Positions 15,388 through 19,488 of a stretch of 19,488 nucleotides of DNA are shown in pieces. The translations under genes and the position numbers were made by a program. The stretch is taken from assembly GCA_030452365.1 (NCBI GenBank), contig JAKDMK010000005.1, forward strand, positions 1 through 19,488. The letters are read 5' to 3'. This DNA is from Nitrococcus sp. (lineage in GTDB: Bacteria; Pseudomonadota; Gammaproteobacteria; Nitrococcales; Nitrococcaceae). Every line of letters starts with the position of its first letter. The stretch's first letter is position 1. The notes beneath the pieces were generated by a model. It worked only from the letters and a program-made list of their open reading frames with translations. It did not search any database and was not told where the DNA came from.

Positions 15388-16683
15388 CTAATCAATTCCG
15401 ATTTTCTTGCCTTTTTCTTTCGCTAATAATTTGCCTTTTAACGACGTTCCAACTTTACGTTTGTTACTTATAGCCCTACCGATACGAGACTTCCGAAATC
15501 GTAATCTATAAACGTGAGAGCCCTTTTGTTTATTGGTCAGCAGCATCCCTTTTAGCCGCTGACCGAGCCCCGACAACATCCGCGTGCTCCTTTCCGACGC
15601 GTCAAAGTCGAACCGCTTAAACAACCTTGCAACTACCGGGCTGCTGCGTATATCTATCACAATGCGAGGCACTCGGAAGTGAAATTTCTCCGATTCAGAT
15701 ATTTTTTTTTTAAAATCTACCAGTGCAGCGCTTAACCATCGCCCGACGTTGTATAGCGTCCGAGTTCCACGTTCTACAGAACCACAGTCAACACCCTTTA
15801 GCTCCTCAACCACTTGCGTCGCTGAAGGCCGGTCGTTTGGGTCAATTGCCAGCATATCTCCAATTAGTTTAGCTAGTTTTTTGTTCTTCACGCGCAGTCC
15901 ACCCAAACCCGGCGTTTTCCCGTCAAGAACAGACACTGCTAAATACTGGTATTTTGACTTATTGAACTTTGGAAGTCGTCCATGAAAGTATTGATAATAA
16001 ATAATCCCCAACGAGAATATGTCCGACTTGCAGGTCACTTTGGCTCGCAGCTCATCGCCCCCTGTTTTTATATAACGGAGCAACTCCGGTGAGTAATAAA
16101 CAAAATCGCTGACGACTTCCCCTGGGTTCTCATTAACTTCCCCCTCAAAGAAGCTTTCGTCAAAATCGATTAGTTTTGCGACAAATTCCCCTTCCGCCGT
16201 TTTATTGATCAATAAATTGTTTGGCTTGAGATCCCCGTGCGCAATTCGCATCTGATGCAGGATTGCTACTGAATGCGCTGCTGTCGTAGCGATTACCAAT
16301 TTATTCTCAAATGGCAATTCAGCAATGCCGCTTACATCAAATGAGCTGACATCTACCTTAAGCGCAATCTTGTAATAAAAGGAGTCCACGCGAACGAATT
16401 CTATCGGCACGATTAAATTACCGCCAAGGCGAACGCAATTACGTAGTTCGGCCATGAACCGATTTTGCTCCTTCTCAAAGCGCTGACACTTCTCCATGAG
16501 CATCCGTTTTCTCTTCTCAGAACCCGGTGCTTGCCCTGGAACTGGATACTTTGGAGACAGAAATTGCTTTATAAAGAAGTGTTCCTTGCCTTTCGTGGCA
16601 AACGCCCACACCGACCGCCCACCATTGGTGGTCGTGCCGTCACTGTATAACCGATAACCGTTGATCACTTCGCCTATTTTCAT
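15388..16683 (-). CDS. Hanks-type Ser/Thr protein kinase of a VWA-PP2C-kinase triad
   Basis: A 431-aa soluble kinase. A glycine-rich nucleotide loop spans about 16-25, the ATP lysine is Lys39 (FFIKQF), the catalytic loop HGDLKPNN is at 149-156 (Asp151, Lys153, Asn156), and the metal aspartate Asp173 is in IDFDES (DFG changed to DFD, as is usual in this bacterial subgroup). YYSPELL is at 196-202, Asp221 in SDIFSLG, Arg285 in DPNDRPSA. All catalytic residues are present, so it should be active. After the domain (about 300) comes a linker and a very basic tail: residues 384-431 hold 17 Lys/Arg against 2 acidic residues, suggesting nucleic-acid or membrane binding. No transmembrane segment. An A10 tract lies in codons 325-328. 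The ATG overlaps the phosphatase stop (ATGA), so the two are coupled. Local composition is AT-rich compared with the flanks. Confidence 0.9.
   Translation of the reverse strand: MKIGEVINGYRLYSDGTTTNGGRSVWAFATKGKEHFFIKQFLSPKYPVPGQAPGSEKRKRMLMEKCQRFEKEQNRFMAELRNCVRLGGNLIVPIEFVRVDSFYYKIALKVDVSSFDVSGIAELPFENKLVIATTAAHSVAILHQMRIAHGDLKPNNLLINKTAEGEFVAKLIDFDESFFEGEVNENPGEVVSDFVYYSPELLRYIKTGGDELRAKVTCKSDIFSLGIIYYQYFHGRLPKFNKSKYQYLAVSVLDGKTPGLGGLRVKNKKLAKLIGDMLAIDPNDRPSATQVVEELKGVDCGSVERGTRTLYNVGRWLSAALVDFKKKISESEKFHFRVPRIVIDIRSSPVVARLFKRFDFDASERSTRMLSGLGQRLKGMLLTNKQKGSHVYRLRFRKSRIGRAISNKRKVGTSLKGKLLAKEKGKKIGID
15702..15711 (-). other. A10 homopolymer (possible slippage site) in the kinase gene
   Basis: On the coding strand the sequence reads TTT then ten A (Phe-Lys-Lys-Lys-Ile). 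An extra A leads to Lys-Lys-Lys-Asn-Ile-stop; loss of one A gives 15 new residues after the lysines and then TGA. Either event yields an intact kinase domain without the basic C-terminal tail. A runs of nine or more are known sites of polymerase slippage in bacteria. Confidence 0.9.
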
Positions 16684-17906
16684 AACAAATCACCGTCATG
16701 AAGGTATTGGTCGTACGTGTCTCGGTACCGGCTCCATGCCTCTTTCGTGTTTTCCTTCGCCACGGCTTTAAGAGAGGCGAGTTCTCGTTCCAGTTGCGCT
16801 TCTTTGTCTTTGAGTGCTTTTATGGGCCCAAGGAATTCTCCATCTAGTTTTTCCAAACGGCCTTTATAATTGCGTTTTAGATTCTCGAAGCTACTAAAGC
16901 CAACTGGATGAAGAATGATAGATACGTCATCACCGGCTGCAGCCAGTAGACGCTCAGCGAGTTTGTTTGCCCAATCCTGCATAGTTTCGGATGAATTAAG
17001 AGCGCTCAGCACAACAAATTCAAAGTCCATAGGGGTCGGCAGGTAATTGAAAGCGCCGTCACTTGCGCAGATTAAAATAGCCGGATTATCGCACAATAAA
17101 CTTTTGCGTTGAATACAGTTTGGGGTCTTCTCACTGATATAGTTGGTTAGGGGCGGATCCGCCCAGATTGCTTCAAAGGAATCATAGTTCCCTTTTGCTT
17201 CATCGCGCGAGACCTGGCGGAGGCCGTCAGCGTGTAACACATAGCATCGCGAGTCGCCCGCCCAAAATGCAGTTATTTCTCTTTCCGGTTCAGTGCGATA
17301 AACCCACCCAGCCAAAGTTGACGGCAGGTTGCGCAGAATTTTGCTCTTTAAACGACTAGGGGATTGTGCTTCTGTGATCTCACGGTTCATTTTTTCGAAA
17401 GCATAGTCAATCGTCTTACTAAGGACATCTATGTGGTGGGCCATGCTGGGGCCGCATACGGCCCCATTTAACAAATAGGCTGAACAACCGCCAACTTTTG
17501 CAACCACATACGGTTTTTGTTGATTAGAAGGTTGATGCTTCCCAGCTCCAGGCGATGTCCCAACTCCAAGCGATGCCGTAGTATTACCATCGGGCGGAGT
17601 TTGTAACCAGGCCCCCTTAAAAAAAACGAGGAGCACTTCAAGTAGGTTGGTCGCCGCTATCTTGGCCCCGGACGCCAGTCGACCACCAACATGGACTTGG
17701 CGGCTGCCCGCGCCACCAACGCCGTCAGAAACGGCAATGACGCCGAACGAATAATCGTCTGAGAGTAAAATTAAAGGTGGTCCATCTTCACCTTTTCCGT
17801 TTATTTTTTCACTCCATATTGACAAAGTTGATATCGAGTTATTTCCTCCATCGGTTACCGTGTGCCGCTCACGTTGTCCATCTCCACCGCCAGTACAGCC
17901 TACCAT
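16680..17906 (-). CDS. PP2C-type protein phosphatase of the triad
   Basis: A 408-aa metal-dependent Ser/Thr phosphatase. GED at 39-41 stands in the place of the usual NED metal motif. FGVIAVSDGVGGAGS holds the DGxGG metal motif (Asp61-Gly62). FWAGDSRCYVLHADGLRQVSRD (215-235) is the conserved central strand-turn, ILICASDGAFNYL gives Asp283-Gly284, and AGDDVSII (324-331) supplies the last metal aspartates. The catalytic core therefore looks complete. A Gly/Pro/Ser/Thr/Asn-rich insertion occupies about 102-131. Residues 340-395 (NYKGRLEKLDGEF, KDKEAQLERELASLKAVAKE) form a likely coiled coil, a docking surface for the kinase or VWA partner (inference). GAGGAG precedes the ATG by nine bases. It lies 195 bp after the VWA gene and overlaps the kinase start. 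It presumably reverses the kinase's phosphorylation. Confidence 0.87.
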   Translation of the reverse strand: MVGCTGGGDGQRERHTVTDGGNNSISTLSIWSEKINGKGEDGPPLILLSDDYSFGVIAVSDGVGGAGSRQVHVGGRLASGAKIAATNLLEVLLVFFKGAWLQTPPDGNTTASLGVGTSPGAGKHQPSNQQKPYVVAKVGGCSAYLLNGAVCGPSMAHHIDVLSKTIDYAFEKMNREITEAQSPSRLKSKILRNLPSTLAGWVYRTEPEREITAFWAGDSRCYVLHADGLRQVSRDEAKGNYDSFEAIWADPPLTNYISEKTPNCIQRKSLLCDNPAILICASDGAFNYLPTPMDFEFVVLSALNSSETMQDWANKLAERLLAAAGDDVSIILHPVGFSSFENLKRNYKGRLEKLDGEFLGPIKALKDKEAQLERELASLKAVAKENTKEAWSRYRDTYDQYLHDGDLL

Positions 17907-18101
17907 AATGCTTCGCTCCTCTTTTAGAGAAGAACGGGTTTTCGCTTCGCCAACAGCTTTTCACAGAGTTTTGGTTCGTCATTGCCCGCGAGATAGCCTC
18001 ATAAAGGTTGATTCATCTGAATGAATGTCAGAAACCATCTTCCTTCTGGAGTCGCGGAGTTTGCAGGGCCGGGCATCACGAAACCGTTGCGTGGGCGTGA
18101 A

Positions 18102-18917
18102 TTAGATACTGTGGGCTAGCATGTTCATTATGAAATCGTAGTCCATTTCTCCGAGGCCATCTCCACCCCTTGAAGGGAAATGTATGACTTCTTCCCAGTG
18201 TGCAGCAATATCAGACCATGGATACATATCCGGTGCAAAGAGAATCAGGCGACGAGCGCTCGCATCAATCCCTTCACCATCCCACTGATCGGTGAGTTCA
18301 TCGAAGGATTTTGGTATTTCCGCCGGATAATTGGGCGGCTGTTCAGTAACAGCGCGTTCCAAGGTATGTGTGCTGGTGTCAGTCCAAACGACAATGGCAT
18401 GTCGCCTCCGGTCTCCCCCGCTGGTCCAACTTGATTGTAAAGCCAATGCCAGGGCTTCCAGCCCGTTTTCAGGCTCGTCTCCACCCCCCTCGGCAATTAT
18501 CTCGGTAACAAAATTTTTGTACTCAGCAATTTGATCAGGTAATTCAAAAAAATCCGATACTTCCAACCAATTGGGCCCGTCAGCCCATACATCGCCAAAT
18601 GCTATGACGCGAATGCGCAGCTCGTCGACGCGCTTGTTCATTTCCTCCATTTTAGCCGAAAGGTCCTCATGGAACTTTAAAGCGTTGGCCTTTACCCGTC
18701 TGACTAGGGGTACCATGCTGCCTGTCTTGTCGATACAAAAGACCAGATCGACGGCATACTTCATACTCGGCGCTTGGGCCTCTGACTTATCCTGCGCAGC
18801 CACCTCTGGCGTATCCTGCGCAGCCACTTCTGTCTTATGCTGCAGTGGACTCTCTGGCTTAGGCTGCACCGGCCCCTCTGACTTCGGCTGCACTGGCCCC
18901 TCTGACTTATCCTGCAT
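18102..18917 (-). CDS. von Willebrand factor A (VWA) domain protein of the triad
   Basis: A 271-aa soluble protein. After a repetitive Gln/Lys/Glu/Pro-rich N-terminus comes one VWA domain. MIDAS parts: LVFCIDKTGSM (residues 58-68), GGGDEPENG (144-152) and WTDTSTHT (178-185). This DxTGSM...GGGDxPE...TD combination is a distinct VWA subclass (also in alpha-kinase VwkA-type proteins), not the DTSGSM form of classical TerY. The MIDAS residues are present, so metal-dependent ligand binding is expected. The frame opens at ATG 18947, but GGAGG sits five bases before ATG 18917, so the latter is chosen; the longer form would add ten residues. First gene of the AT-rich minus-strand set with PP2C and kinase. 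Likely a scaffold or sensor bringing the kinase/phosphatase pair to targets (inference). Confidence 0.85.
   Translation of the reverse strand: MQDKSEGPVQPKSEGPVQPKPESPLQHKTEVAAQDTPEVAAQDKSEAQAPSMKYAVDLVFCIDKTGSMVPLVRRVKANALKFHEDLSAKMEEMNKRVDELRIRVIAFGDVWADGPNWLEVSDFFELPDQIAEYKNFVTEIIAEGGGDEPENGLEALALALQSSWTSGGDRRRHAIVVWTDTSTHTLERAVTEQPPNYPAEIPKSFDELTDQWDGEGIDASARRLILFAPDMYPWSDIAAHWEEVIHFPSRGGDGLGEMDYDFIMNMLAHSI
18771..18914 (-). repeat. Octapeptide repeat region of the VWA protein (six units)
   Basis: 24-bp in-frame units encode QDKSEGPV, QPKSEGPV, QPKPESPL, QHKTEVAA, QDTPEVAA and QDKSEAQA, consensus Q-x-K-x-E-x-x-x. The DNA units are alike but diverged. The preceding HHKPEAIM looks like a seventh, decayed unit. 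The region is probably an extended, charged linker before the VWA domain. Confidence 0.9.
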
Positions 18918-18970
18918 AATTGCCTCCGGTTTATGGTGCATAGTCATTTGCCGTTAAGGTATTTGCCGGC

Positions 18971-19001
18971 TGCGAAGCCATAGGGCAACGGATACTTCGC
19001 A
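18971..19001. promoter_or_regulatory. Inverted repeat upstream of the triad operon
   Basis: TGCGAAG (18971-18977) and CTTCGCA (18995-19001) are perfect inverted 7-mers with 17 bases between them, 54-84 bp upstream of the preferred VWA start. On the minus strand a TTGCCC...AAATAC pair with 18-bp spacing lies nearby as a weak promoter candidate. It could be an operator or hairpin; nothing identifies the regulator. Confidence 0.3.
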
Positions 19002-19052
19002 AACCTCTTGCTGACGTCGCCATACTGCTCCGGCCGTCAAATCTCAGTCTAC

Positions 19053-19430
19053 TATGAGGCACTTCGAAAAGCCTGTTTTCTGACGTTCGTATTTGGAGTT
19101 CTCTAATATTGAGCCAAACACGGGTTGTCCACCAGGAAGCATCGTAGGGCAATTAAGGAGATGTTGTTTGCCGCCAGGAAGCGGAGAGAGGTGAGCGAGC
19201 GCCTGGGCGGCAGGCTGGCCGAGATCGAAGCGCGCATGGATTTTGCGGCGCTGGTGCCGGAGGCGGATGGGATAGCGCTGCACGCAAGCAGTGCGCTGGG
19301 CGGATGAACTGTATCGCCCAGGGAGCCGATGGTGCATATTGTGGTGCTGAAGCGCCTGACGGCAACAGGCGGGGTGTTGCTCAACAGCGCTATGTCGGGA
19401 CGGCGATTAGGGCGTTTCTCGGCAACCGAA
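19053..19430 (+). mobile_element. Decayed IS5-family-like insertion sequence remnant
   Basis: GAGGCACTTCGAAAAGCC at 19056 looks like an IS5-type left terminal repeat, preceded by CTA, a typical IS5 target. From ATG 19161 a frame reads EMLFAARKRREVSERLGG-like sequence and RLAEIEARMDFAALVPEA, which resembles a transposase N-terminus, and stops at 19307. The next recognisable piece, EPMVHIVVLKRL, is in another frame, and no complete DDE domain follows before the tRNA gene. The element is therefore frameshifted and lacks its 3' part. Family assignment is from pattern memory and tentative. Confidence 0.4.
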
Positions 19431-19433
19431 ATC

Positions 19434-19488
19434 TGGTCGGGGTGAGAGGATTTGAACCTCCGACCACCTGCACCCCATGCAGGTGCGC
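19434..19488 (-). tRNA. tRNA-Pro(GGG), 5' part cut by the window edge
   Basis: On the minus strand the sequence runs from the end of the D arm (GCGC) through anticodon stem-loop CCTGC-ATGGGGT-GCAGG (anticodon GGG), variable loop, T arm GGAGG-TTCAAAT-CCTCT, acceptor strand CACCCCG, discriminator A and encoded CCA (19434-19436). It closely follows E. coli proL. The 3' end points toward the kinase/phosphatase/VWA module, the side where tRNA-targeting integrases insert islands. Confidence 0.93.

Noticed and set aside
17979..18038. 19-codon frame with AAGGA just upstream, between the VWA and PP2C genes
   Set aside because: Too short, poor spacing to the ribosome-binding site and no recognisable peptide; the 195-bp gap otherwise shows nothing firm.

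Overview
The window looks like a chromosomal segment from a high-GC gammaproteobacterium. The pointers are a FolX-type epimerase, a LonB/YcbZ-like protease, enterobacterial/pseudomonad-like EtfB and EtfA, a valine-catabolism cluster with LiuR-like palindromes, and a tRNA-Pro(GGG) whose 3' half is nearly the proL sequence. The assignment rests on recognised protein families only; I could not search a database.

Layout. (1) 33-3285, minus strand: an ATP-dependent Lon-family protease overlapping a small universal-stress-like protein (one operon, running off the left end). (2) 3376-4018, plus strand: a type II toxin-antitoxin pair (Phd/YefM antitoxin, ParE/RelE toxin) with a visible promoter and a YefM-type operator of three GTAC boxes spaced 12 bp. 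(3) 4090-4732: a membrane-anchored SRPBCC protein ending inside a REP-like palindromic element. (4) 4734-10285: branched-chain acyl-CoA catabolism. An ACAD8-like acyl-CoA dehydrogenase and MmsA are on the minus strand. Divergent from them on the plus strand are an HSD10-type 3-hydroxyacyl-CoA dehydrogenase and then etfB-etfA. Two CGTWAACGT-type palindromes flank the cluster. The dehydrogenase passes electrons to ETF, MmsA ends the valine branch, and HSD10 fits the isoleucine branch. (5) 10331-15197: unlinked housekeeping or accessory genes: a small DUF5658-like membrane protein with a 9-bp tandem repeat at its 3' end, FolX, an unrecognised 163-aa protein, a nitroreductase-like protein, a GT4 glycosyltransferase and GTP cyclohydrolase II.

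(6) 15388-18917, minus strand, is the most interesting part: a markedly AT-richer three-gene module in the order VWA protein, PP2C phosphatase, Hanks-type Ser/Thr kinase. The last two genes overlap by ATGA. The composition resembles the TerY-P triads described in tellurite/stress and phage-conflict loci. Here, however, the VWA domain is of the DxTGSM...GGGDxPE subclass with an octapeptide-repeat N-terminus, the kinase carries a very basic C-terminal tail, and an A10 tract lies in the kinase gene exactly where slippage would remove that tail. The module sits downstream of the 3' end of a tRNA-Pro gene (cut by the right window edge), with a decayed IS5-like remnant between them. That arrangement suggests a tRNA-associated island.

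No CRISPR array, rRNA, intact insertion sequence or integrase was seen. Stretches without a confident gene longer than 300 bases are 12716-13018 (hairpin-rich) and 18918-19433 (operon upstream region plus IS remnant).
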